From Deltaproteobacteria bacterium (GTDB lineage Bacteria > Desulfobacterota > Syntrophia > Syntrophales > Smithellaceae): a stretch of 64,000 nucleotides of DNA. Position 1 is the stretch's first letter. Each line of letters opens with the position of its first letter. A program made the translations under genes and the position numbers. The stretch covers positions 1 through 64,000 of the forward strand of contig JAKLGV010000001.1 in the NCBI GenBank assembly GCA_022710585.1, read 5' to 3'. The notes under the pieces are model-generated. The model was not told where the DNA came from, did not search any database, and saw nothing but the letters and a program-made list of their open reading frames with translations. This document shows positions 52,926 to 60,751 of this stretch, piece after piece.

Positions 52926-54643
52926 ACTTTTTATATTTATACATACGAAACGTTCCTATGCTCAGCAACATCAATATCAGCACCCCCAGAATGAAATGCA
53001 TTGTATGTATTGTCCTAGCTTCTTTAACGCTTGCCGTTTACTGGCAGGTGAATCAATTTGATTTCTTTCTCGTCGATGACGGCCTCTATGTCACACAGAA
53101 CAGTCATATTCAATCAGGCATAACCCTGAAAGGAATGCGCTTGGCGTTCAGTTCAATCTACGCGGATTATTATATTCCTCTGGTATGGCTATCTTTTATG
53201 TTCGATTATCAACTTTATGGTCTTGACGGCGGCGGTTACCATCTGACCAACCTTATCCTGCATTTAATGAGCATGTTGCTGCTTTTTTGGTGTTTCAAGC
53301 GTATGACCGGCGCGGTCTGGAGAAGCGCTTTTGTCGCCGCCCTTTTTTCTCTCCATCCTCTGCAGGTGGAACCGGTTACCTGGATTACGACCCGAAATAC
53401 TATCCTGAGTGTTTTCTTCTGTATATTGACCCTGTGCTTTTACATTTATTATACGGAAAAACCTTCTTGGAAAAGATATCTGCCTGTTCTTATTTGTTTT
53501 ATGTGCGCGCTGCTGAGCAAACCCGTCTATATGATGCTGCCAGTGGTGATGATACTGCTGGATTACTGGCCATTGAGACGTTTTGAGCTGAAAAAAGAAA
53601 AATTTCTTTCCTGGCAACTGAAGGAAAAAATGCCTTTCTTTGTTTTATCCGCAATTTTTACGATCATCACAATTGCTTTACGCTACAATAAACCCCATAC
53701 TCCCTTTCCGCTGGATGCCCGACTGGCCAACGCCCTTATTTCTTTTGTTACATATCTGGGAAAAACATTTTGGCCTCAAGACCTGGCCTTCTTCTATCCT
53801 TTCCCATCTTATATTCCTGAATGGAAGATCATCTCAGCCGCTTTCTTAATTATTTTCATCAGCTCTTTTGTAACGGTCATGATGAAGCGTCTGCCGCATC
53901 TGTTTGTCGGATGGTTCTGGTACGCAATCATCATTTTTCCTGTTCTGGGGATTGTTCAGGACAATGAACAGGCCATGGCCGATCGCTTTTACTATTTACC
54001 TTCCATCGGCCTCGCCATAATGCTCGCGTGGGGTGCCCCTCTTTTATTTCACCGCATGCAAATCAGAAAGAAAATTCTAATACCGGCGGGCATTGCCGTC
54101 ACCATCATCCTGGCGGTGTTGGCCTGGCAACAATGCGCATACTGGAGGAGCAGTGTCGATCTTTTCAGACATACCATCCAGGTAACAAAGAATAATTTCA
54201 TTGCGCATAATTTGCTGGGTGCTGCCCTCGCCAAAGAAGGCAACGTAAAAGAGGCCATTGATCAATTCAACGAAGCCATCCGACTGAAACCGAATTTTGC
54301 CGATGCCTACACTAATAAAGGAACTGCTTACTATAAATTAGGGCACTATCAGCAGGCCATCCATGATTACAGCCAGAACATTCGGTTGAAGCCCGATTAC
54401 GCCGATGCCTACAACTACCGGGGGCTTTCGTATGCGAAACTGGGACAATATCAGCGATCTATTCACGATTTTGATGAAGTCATACGGCTGAAACCGGACT
54501 ATGCCGATGCCTACACCAACAGAGGATTTGCTTATCTGCTGCAGGGCAAACAAGAGCCGGGCTGCCGTGACGCGCAAAAATCCTGTGCGCTGGGAATGTG
54601 CAAATTGTACCAATACGGAAGAGAAAAAGACCTTTGCCGCTGA
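52922..54643 (+). CDS. TMTC-like membrane protein with TPRs, variant motifs
   Basis: 573 residues. Same plan: membrane helices with F-F-L-V-D-D-G-L-Y in the first loop, about four TPRs (from about residue 430) and the cysteine tail G-C-x5-S-C-A-L-G-M-C-K-L ending C-R. Two positions conserved in its three paralogs are altered: W-H-P-L becomes Y-I-P-L, and the R-K-D after H-P-L becomes R-N-T. This may mean a different substrate or a lost activity. Start overlaps the upstream SGNH gene (ATGA). Confidence 0.72.
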   Translation: MNFLYLYIRNVPMLSNINISTPRMKCIVCIVLASLTLAVYWQVNQFDFFLVDDGLYVTQNSHIQSGITLKGMRLAFSSIYADYYIPLVWLSFMFDYQLYGLDGGGYHLTNLILHLMSMLLLFWCFKRMTGAVWRSAFVAALFSLHPLQVEPVTWITTRNTILSVFFCILTLCFYIYYTEKPSWKRYLPVLICFMCALLSKPVYMMLPVVMILLDYWPLRRFELKKEKFLSWQLKEKMPFFVLSAIFTIITIALRYNKPHTPFPLDARLANALISFVTYLGKTFWPQDLAFFYPFPSYIPEWKIISAAFLIIFISSFVTVMMKRLPHLFVGWFWYAIIIFPVLGIVQDNEQAMADRFYYLPSIGLAIMLAWGAPLLFHRMQIRKKILIPAGIAVTIILAVLAWQQCAYWRSSVDLFRHTIQVTKNNFIAHNLLGAALAKEGNVKEAIDQFNEAIRLKPNFADAYTNKGTAYYKLGHYQQAIHDYSQNIRLKPDYADAYNYRGLSYAKLGQYQRSIHDFDEVIRLKPDYADAYTNRGFAYLLQGKQEPGCRDAQKSCALGMCKLYQYGREKDLCR

Positions 54644-54774
54644 GCTGCGGACAACACACCCATCCCACAGTGGAAAATAATTATAATTTGCCTTGCTTCC
54701 TGAATCATGGAATAGATGAAGCGCATTGGCAACATTATTGAATATGATTTAATCTAAAACCAGGTATCAACGGA

Positions 54775-55872
54775 ATGCGGTTTTTGTTAATAAATAAAAA
54801 AAGTGTTTTGATTAATTTAGCCTTATTGTTTTTTACCATATTCATCTGTTTTATCTTTTCAGAAATTCTCCTAAGATCTATCTGGGAAGAGCCTGTTGAT
54901 ACCTTTTATGGCTATCCTACCGGACTTCATATCCCGGATGAAACCAGAGGTTATAAATACCAACCCCATTTTCACGGCGTCTTTCCGGGAACGCTTTACA
55001 AACACATCGAAATACGGATAAATTCCAAAGGCCTGCGGGATGCTGAACATGAATACTCAAAGAAAGGAAAGTATCGCATTCTTGGCTTAGGCGATTCCAT
55101 CACATTCGGAACAGGCGTTGAAGTTGACGATGCGTATCTTGCCGTCCTGGAGCGCCTGATTCAGAAAAAAATCGATGAAAAATCCGATGTTGTTAAAGCC
55201 GGCGTTAACGGGTACGAGTTCGATCAGGAATATGCCTATTATTTTGAGGAAGGCTATAAATACGAGCCGGATATTGTTCTGATCGGTGTGTGTCTTAACG
55301 ACGCAATGGTTGCTGATTCAAAGGTATTACAAGAAAAAAAACAATCTGTAGCAAGAAATATAAGTGCTAATGAAATGAAAAATTTAGAAAACGAGAACAT
55401 CTATGGAAAAAGTTTCTTAGATTATTTCAGCACCTACAAATTTTCAAAAATGGCTCTGCACCGATTGATTCATTATCGGGAAATAAAGGCTAAAAGAGAT
55501 AAGTACAACGCAAAATACTTTTATCTTATATATAATCTATGGAACGGGGAACCCTTGCATCATTATGCAAAAAATCTCCGAAACCTCAACAGCTTTGCCC
55601 GATTAAAAAAATCAAGAGTGGTTCTTGTTTTATTTCCTTATACACAACAGTTTACGCATGCAGAAAACATGGGAAGGCTACCGCAAGAAAAGATTACCGC
55701 ATTGGCTGAAGTCAACGGCATAGACGTGATTGATCCGTATGAAATTCTCAACAGAGAGGATTATCAGAATTTTTACCTTAAAAACGATAATACGCATCTG
55801 AATGAAAAAGGCCATCGACTTGTCGGTGAGTTTATTTATCGTGAAATGATTAAAAAAGGCCTTTTACAATGA
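54775..55872 (+). CDS. membrane-anchored SGNH/GDSL hydrolase
   Basis: 365 residues. An N-terminal helix (residues 13-30) anchors a periplasmic SGNH domain with classical blocks: L-G-D-S-I-T-F-G-T-G near residue 105, G-V-N-G-Y-E, G-V-C-L-N-D-A, and D-N-T-H-L-N-E-K-G-H near residue 342. It is likely an esterase or acyltransferase for surface sugars. It closes the array; it is separated from the preceding TMTC-like gene by 131 bases. It is not a close copy of the SGNH gene at 6090. Confidence 0.78.
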   Translation: MRFLLINKKSVLINLALLFFTIFICFIFSEILLRSIWEEPVDTFYGYPTGLHIPDETRGYKYQPHFHGVFPGTLYKHIEIRINSKGLRDAEHEYSKKGKYRILGLGDSITFGTGVEVDDAYLAVLERLIQKKIDEKSDVVKAGVNGYEFDQEYAYYFEEGYKYEPDIVLIGVCLNDAMVADSKVLQEKKQSVARNISANEMKNLENENIYGKSFLDYFSTYKFSKMALHRLIHYREIKAKRDKYNAKYFYLIYNLWNGEPLHHYAKNLRNLNSFARLKKSRVVLVLFPYTQQFTHAENMGRLPQEKITALAEVNGIDVIDPYEILNREDYQNFYLKNDNTHLNEKGHRLVGEFIYREMIKKGLLQ

Positions 55873-55975
55873 TCGATCTGAACTGAAAATTTCTCTTTTT
55901 ATGACAAAAGAGATCTGTTAGAGTATCCTCAAAAAATTGTTTTGTGCAAATCCTTCCAGCAAAGGAGAAAAAGCT

Positions 55976-56317
55976 ATGGTCAGAAAAATATTCCTATTCA
56001 TTGTCATTTTATTTTTATTATCCTGCGCCCACATTACACGAAGCCCGGTCAGGTATGACTACGGAAATTATGACAGGATGTTTGCTGCCGCGATCAGCAA
56101 AGGCACGCAGTTGGCCTATACCATTGACGATCAGAACAAGGAGTATGGCTTAATCAAAATGAGCCGCAAGGTCGGAAACGGCACCTACAGTATCCAGGTG
56201 AAATTCGGTCCGGACAGCTTTAGTGTTGCGGGAGGAATAGACACGGATTTGATTAATCCTTTTATCGACAAAGACGCTCAGGCCATTGAAGAGGCGATTA
56301 TCAAAGCCGGCGAATAA
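55976..56317 (+). CDS. small lipoprotein of unknown function
   Basis: 113 residues. AAAGGAG lies 8 bases before the ATG at 55976. The signal ends in a lipobox L-L-S-C (C16). The 95-residue mature part has no domain I recognise. It contains S-I-Q-V-K-F-G-P-D and G-G-I-D-T-D-L-I, consistent with a small beta-rich fold. It stands between the SGNH gene and nrfH without obvious linkage to either. Confidence 0.6.
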   Translation: MVRKIFLFIVILFLLSCAHITRSPVRYDYGNYDRMFAAAISKGTQLAYTIDDQNKEYGLIKMSRKVGNGTYSIQVKFGPDSFSVAGGIDTDLINPFIDKDAQAIEEAIIKAGE

Positions 56318-56469
56318 TTTTTCAGCAGTTGAACCTCCAGCGCGTCGATGCTCCGGACAGTTCAATTTTGTGTTGATTTGAATTCTGTTTGGGATTAGAG
56401 TTTCTTTCAAGTCAATGCATTGCTTCAACGTTTCCGTTAAAGATTTCACGACGAATGTGGTGAATTTTT

Positions 56470-56946
56470 ATGCAGATCGAAAACGTTAAAAAATCATCCA
56501 TATTCAAATTTTTAATTTCCGGTATTGTCATCGGCATCATTCTTGCGGCTGTTGCCGTCGGCGCCTATCATCAATCCGGCGACGCCCGGTTTTGCGGATC
56601 CTGTCACAGCATGAAGCCGGTCCATCAGCAATGGAAAACATCCAATCATCATCAATACACATGCACGGAATGTCATCTCCCGGACACGCATATTATCGGC
56701 CAGGTTGCCTATAAGACCCAGGCCGGCATCAATGATTTGATCCACGAAACGGCGCGCGATTATCCCGTGGCGATCGGTCTGTCCGACCGGGCGCGTCAGA
56801 TCGTCAACGGGAACTGTGTGCGCTGTCATGCTTCAACGATCGCATCAACACCGATGACACAGGGCGGCGCCGACTGTATAAAATGTCACCGTTATCTGGT
56901 TCACGGACGGGGAAATGATCAGGGAGGAATAAAAATTGAAAAGTAA
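56470..56946 (+). CDS. nrfH: cytochrome c nitrite reductase small subunit NrfH
   Basis: 158 residues. One N-terminal membrane helix (about 13-34) and four CxxCH heme motifs: C-G-S-C-H, C-T-E-C-H, C-V-R-C-H and C-I-K-C-H. This is the NrfH/NapC menaquinol dehydrogenase that feeds electrons to NrfA at the periplasmic side. nrfA overlaps its end by 11 bases. The 152-base region before it has a TTGAT and a GTCAA half site but no full Fnr/HcpR site that I can defend. Confidence 0.95.
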   Translation: MQIENVKKSSIFKFLISGIVIGIILAAVAVGAYHQSGDARFCGSCHSMKPVHQQWKTSNHHQYTCTECHLPDTHIIGQVAYKTQAGINDLIHETARDYPVAIGLSDRARQIVNGNCVRCHASTIASTPMTQGGADCIKCHRYLVHGRGNDQGGIKIEK

Positions 56947-58216
56947 GAATGTTTTCTTATCAGCCCTCTTGGGAATTGCTTTGATTATCTTGTGCATCAT
57001 TCTGGTGCGCGTTTTTTTGCTGCAACCTTCGGAAACTGTCAAGCTGGCGGCTATTCCCGATACGGAATATGATCCGGCTGTCTGGGGAAAACATTATCCT
57101 CTGGAATATCAAAGTTATCTAAAGAACAAAGAAATGGCGCCTTCGCCGACCGGGTTTGGCGGCTCCATCAAAGAGCAGAAATCCATCAAGGAACCGGAGA
57201 TTCTTGTCAACTTCAAAGGCATGGCCTTCAGCAAGGATTATACCGAGGATCGCGGCCACCCTTATGCCATGGATGATTTGAAAGAAACAAAGCGCGTGAC
57301 ACCGGCAACCGTCGGTTCCTGCATGACCTGCAAGACGGCCAACCTGCGTGATATTTACAAAACCATGGGGTGGAATTATGCCAAGAAGCCGCTGGCCGAA
57401 TTAATGCCGCTTATCAAACACCCCATCGTCTGCGCCAATTGCCATGATCCCAAGACGATGAAACTGCGCGTCAGCAATCCCGCGTTTATGGATGCCATGC
57501 AGCGGCGCGGGATCGACGTTGCCAAAGCATCACGAGAAGATATGCGCAGCTATGTCTGCGGGCAGTGCCACGCGGAATACTATTTTAAACCGGATGACAA
57601 GCGCGTGACATTCCCCTGGGACAAGGGATTGAAGCCCCCGGATATGTACGCCTACTACAAAGAAATTCCTTCCGGTTTCGATATGGACTGGCTGCATCCT
57701 GACTCTCAGGCCAAGATGCTCAAAGCACAACACCCCGATTTTGAATTGTTCAGCGAAGGGGTTCACGGCAAGTCCGGCGTCTCCTGCGCGGATTGTCACA
57801 TGCCCTATATGCGGGAGAAAGGACGCAAATATTCATCCCACTGGGTGACCAGTCCGATGAAGCATGTTCAGGCGTCCTGTCGGACCTGCCACACGCAGGA
57901 TGAAAAGTGGCTTTTGGAGCGTGTCCGGACAACCCAGAACAATGTCTTCCAGTTGCAGGGGATAGCGGGGCAGACCATTGCACGTGCGCATGACGTCATC
58001 GGCAAGGCCGGCGCGACACCGGAAGTCAATCAGGCTGAACTAAGCAAAGCACGGGAGCTGATCCGCAACGCTCAGTGGTTCTGGGATTTCATTGCCGCGG
58101 AAAATTCCATGGGCTTTCATAATCCCGACCAGACACTGAACACGCTGGGACAGTCAATTGATCTGGCGCATCAGGCCATTGCCACGGCAAATCGGGCAGC
58201 GGGAAAACAATATTAA
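56936..58216 (+). CDS. nrfA: cytochrome c nitrite reductase NrfA (ammonia-forming)
   Basis: 426 residues. A signal or anchor helix at residues 5-27 is followed by a pentaheme domain. The catalytic heme motif is C-M-T-C-K; the other four are C-A-N-C-H, C-G-Q-C-H, C-A-D-C-H and C-R-T-C-H. It reduces nitrite, and also NO and hydroxylamine, to ammonia by six electrons from NrfH. Start is TTG 56936, with GGAGG upstream inside nrfH. At 426 residues it is slightly shorter than E. coli NrfA (478). It is convergent with the hcpR-like gene. Confidence 0.95.
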   Translation: MKSKNVFLSALLGIALIILCIILVRVFLLQPSETVKLAAIPDTEYDPAVWGKHYPLEYQSYLKNKEMAPSPTGFGGSIKEQKSIKEPEILVNFKGMAFSKDYTEDRGHPYAMDDLKETKRVTPATVGSCMTCKTANLRDIYKTMGWNYAKKPLAELMPLIKHPIVCANCHDPKTMKLRVSNPAFMDAMQRRGIDVAKASREDMRSYVCGQCHAEYYFKPDDKRVTFPWDKGLKPPDMYAYYKEIPSGFDMDWLHPDSQAKMLKAQHPDFELFSEGVHGKSGVSCADCHMPYMREKGRKYSSHWVTSPMKHVQASCRTCHTQDEKWLLERVRTTQNNVFQLQGIAGQTIARAHDVIGKAGATPEVNQAELSKARELIRNAQWFWDFIAAENSMGFHNPDQTLNTLGQSIDLAHQAIATANRAAGKQY

Positions 58217-58228
58217 CCGGTGGGCTTG

Positions 58229-58918
58229 TTAATTGGCGACTTTCCCCCTTTCGGCCAGCTCTTCTAATTGTTCACGGTTAAGCAGACGGATATGGTTGCC
58301 TTCTTCCTCGATGAGTTTTTTGTTCTTCATGTTGCCCAGCGCGCGGGAAAGCGATTCCGGTCCCGTACCCAGTAGATTGGCGAGCTGCACCTTGGAGATA
58401 TTCAGCTTGACTAAATCCTTGTTGCCCTGTTCCTGCGCAAGATAAAGCAGATACGAAGCTAGGCGGCCGGGTATTTCCTTGAGCGACAGATTTTCCACCT
58501 GGATGGTGAATTCCCGCAATCTCATGGAAAGTAGAGCCAGAAGATTCATAATAAGATTCGGTTTGCCGGTAATGAGGTCAATAAAATTTTTCCGGTCGAA
58601 AAATAAAAGATGAGTTTTGGAGAGCGCCCGGGCATTGGCGGGAAATGATTTGCCGGAAAAGACAGGTACCGCGCCAATGGTATCGCCTTCTTGCACGATA
58701 TGCAGTATCTGCTCTTTTCCATCGGGAGAAAGCTTGTAAACGCTGACGCTGCCCGCGGCAACCAGGTAAAAACCGATGCCGTCGTCTCCGTCGTAGAAGA
58801 TAACATCGCCTTTATTGTAATTTTTACCGACTGCAATTTTTTCGATTTCTGTGATATGCTCTTTTGGCAATCCACCGAAAAGCTGGCTTCTGATCAGAAT
58901 TTCATGGGCTTTTTTCAT
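58229..58918 (-). CDS. Crp/Fnr-family regulator, HcpR-like
   Basis: 229 residues: cyclic-nucleotide-like sensor domain (about 15-125), dimer helix, and a winged helix-turn-helix (about 175-205) with recognition motif E-S-L-S-R. The E-x-x-S-R pattern reads TTGA half sites. There are no cysteines at all, so it is not an iron-sulfur Fnr; HcpR and DNR proteins sense NO through heme, and this fits. It is divergent from hcp, and the intergenic region has a site TTAACATAAGTCAA. It probably activates the hcp operon under nitrosative stress and represses itself. Confidence 0.78.
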   Translation of the reverse strand: MKKAHEILIRSQLFGGLPKEHITEIEKIAVGKNYNKGDVIFYDGDDGIGFYLVAAGSVSVYKLSPDGKEQILHIVQEGDTIGAVPVFSGKSFPANARALSKTHLLFFDRKNFIDLITGKPNLIMNLLALLSMRLREFTIQVENLSLKEIPGRLASYLLYLAQEQGNKDLVKLNISKVQLANLLGTGPESLSRALGNMKNKKLIEEEGNHIRLLNREQLEELAERGKVAN

Positions 58919-58940
58919 AGGTTACGTCCTTCGGAGAAAA

Positions 58941-58968
58941 AATATATCGTTTTCTTAACATAAGTCAA
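58941..58968 (-). promoter_or_regulatory. promoter of the hcpR-like gene overlapping an HcpR-type site
   Basis: On the minus strand TTGACT (58968-58963), 16 bases, TATATT (58946-58941). The -35 box is one half of the palindrome TTGAC-N4-GTTAA (58968-58955). Bound regulator would block polymerase, so the gene probably represses itself. Confidence 0.65.
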
Positions 58969-58996
58969 GGATACGCGAAAACTTTTTCACTATAAT
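58955..58996 (+). promoter_or_regulatory. hcp promoter with HcpR-like activator site at -41.5
   Basis: The 14-base site TTAACATAAGTCAA (58955-58968) matches TTGAC-N4-GTCAA in nine of ten fixed positions. TATAAT, a perfect -10 box, is at 58991-58996. With transcription starting near 59003, the site is centred at -41.5, the usual class II activator position for Crp/Fnr proteins. There is no good -35 box, as expected for an activated promoter. Confidence 0.75.
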
Positions 58997-59037
58997 CATC
59001 AACAAAAAGAATAAATAATCTTTTAAGGAGGTTTCAT

Positions 59038-60675
59038 ATGTTTTGTTTTCAGTGTCAGGAGACAGTCAAAAATCAGGGATGCACGATAAAAGGTGTTTGC
59101 GGCAAGCCGGAGGAAACAGCGGCGCTGCAGGACCTGCTCGTTTATGTGTGCAAGGGAATTGCCGTCTATGCTGAGAAGTTGAATACGGTGGACAAAAAGG
59201 TCGGCCGCTATGTGTGTGAAGCGCTGTTCACGACGATTACCAATGCCGCCTGGGATGACGCCGGCATTATCAGGAAGATTGAAGACGGGCTTAAAATCCG
59301 TGATGACGTCAAGGCTAAGGCGGGCTCGGCCGTATCCGGCGTCCTACCCGATTGCGCGACATGGAGTCCGAAGAACAAGGAAGAGATCATGGCCAAGGCC
59401 CTGTCCGGCGAAGTCCGCATCAACGCCGCCTCCAACGAGGACGTCACCTCGCTGCGGTCTCTGCTCATTTTCGGCGTCAAGGGGATTTGCGCCTATGCCG
59501 AACACGCCGCTGTTCTGGGATTTGAAAAAGACGATATCTACAAATTTTTGATGGAAGCGCTGGCGTCCACCACAAAAGATCTTTCCGTGGACGCAATGAT
59601 CGCCCTGGTCATGAAAGCGGGAGAAACGTCCGTCAATACGATGGCCTTGCTGGATGAAGCGAATACGAAAACCTACGGCAATCCCGAGATTACCGAGGTG
59701 AATATCGGCGTCCGGAACAATCCGGGCATCCTGATTTCCGGGCATGATCTGAAAGACATGGAAGAACTGCTCAAACAGACCGAAGGCACCGGCGTGGATG
59801 TTTACACGCACAGTGAAATGCTGCCGGCCAACTACTATCCGGCCTTCAAAAAATACAGCCATTTTGTGGGCAACTACGGCTCCTCCTGGTGGCACCAGAA
59901 CGAGGACTTCGAGACGTTCAACGGTCCCATTATTCTGACGACCAACTGTCTGGTTCCGGTTAAAAAAGAAAACACCTATTTAAGCCGTCTGTTTACAACC
60001 GGCATCGTCAATTACCCCGGCGCTAAATACATTGCCGGCCGCCCTGCGGGCGGGTCCAAGGATTTCTCCGCGGTCATCGAACTGGCGAAAACCTGCAAGC
60101 CGCCGCAGCAGCTTGAAACCGGCAAGATCGTCGGCGGATTTGCGCATAACCAGGTGCTGGCACTCGCCGACAAGGTCATCGCCGCCGTGAAATCCGGAGC
60201 GATCAAACGCTTTGTCGTCATGGCCGGTTGCGACGGGCGGCAGAAGGCCCGCAGTTATTTTACCGAAGTAGCGGAAGCCCTGCCTAATGACACCGTCATT
60301 CTTACGGCCGGATGCGCCAAGTACCGCTACAACAAATTGCCTCTCGGTGATATCGGCGGCATTCCCAGAGTGCTCGATGCCGGTCAGTGTAACGATTCCT
60401 ATTCTCTGGCCGTCATCGCGCTGAAGCTGAAGGAAGTTTTCGGTCTTAAAGACATTAACGAACTGCCGATTTCCTTCGATATCGCCTGGTATGAGCAGAA
60501 GGCGGTGGCTGTACTCCTGGCTCTGCTGTATCTCAATGTTAAGGGAATCCGCCTGGGTCCGACGCTGCCGGCCTTTCTGTCGCCTACCGTGGCAAAGGTG
60601 CTGGTGGAAAAATTCGATATCAAACCGATCGGTGCTGTCGCGGATGATGTTGCCGCCATGATGGCCGGCAAATAA
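59038..60675 (+). CDS. hcp: hydroxylamine reductase / hybrid-cluster protein (class I)
   Basis: 545 residues. The N-terminal cysteine motif C-x2-C-x8-C-x5-C (C3, C6, C15, C21) is the class I type of anaerobes, which binds a cubane cluster. Hybrid-cluster ligands are seen in G-H-D-L, T-N-C-L-V-P, G-C-D-G-R and A-G-C-A-K-Y-R. Hcp reduces hydroxylamine and NO (high-affinity NO reductase) in the cytoplasm. AAGGAGG lies 6 bases before ATG 59038. It leads the operon with its likely reductase at 60752. Confidence 0.97.
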   Translation: MFCFQCQETVKNQGCTIKGVCGKPEETAALQDLLVYVCKGIAVYAEKLNTVDKKVGRYVCEALFTTITNAAWDDAGIIRKIEDGLKIRDDVKAKAGSAVSGVLPDCATWSPKNKEEIMAKALSGEVRINAASNEDVTSLRSLLIFGVKGICAYAEHAAVLGFEKDDIYKFLMEALASTTKDLSVDAMIALVMKAGETSVNTMALLDEANTKTYGNPEITEVNIGVRNNPGILISGHDLKDMEELLKQTEGTGVDVYTHSEMLPANYYPAFKKYSHFVGNYGSSWWHQNEDFETFNGPIILTTNCLVPVKKENTYLSRLFTTGIVNYPGAKYIAGRPAGGSKDFSAVIELAKTCKPPQQLETGKIVGGFAHNQVLALADKVIAAVKSGAIKRFVVMAGCDGRQKARSYFTEVAEALPNDTVILTAGCAKYRYNKLPLGDIGGIPRVLDAGQCNDSYSLAVIALKLKEVFGLKDINELPISFDIAWYEQKAVAVLLALLYLNVKGIRLGPTLPAFLSPTVAKVLVEKFDIKPIGAVADDVAAMMAGK

Positions 60676-60699
60676 TCGATGGCTGATAATTTAACCCCG

Positions 60700-60732
60700 T
60701 GATGCTCCCGGATGCAGAATTCGGGAGCATCA
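60700..60732 (+). other. intercistronic hairpin between hcp and the FHA-Hcr gene
   Basis: An 11-bp stem TGATGCTCCCG at 60700-60710 with its complement at 60722-60732 and an 11-base loop. No T-tract follows, so it is not a standard terminator. It could protect hcp mRNA or reduce readthrough to the reductase. Confidence 0.55.
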
Positions 60733-60751
60733 TCAGCAGAAAGAGTGCATT

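Noticed and set aside
56395-56469. Fnr/HcpR site upstream of nrfH
   Set aside because: Only half sites (GTCAA, and TTGAT somewhat upstream) are visible and the second half of the palindrome does not match at the required spacing.
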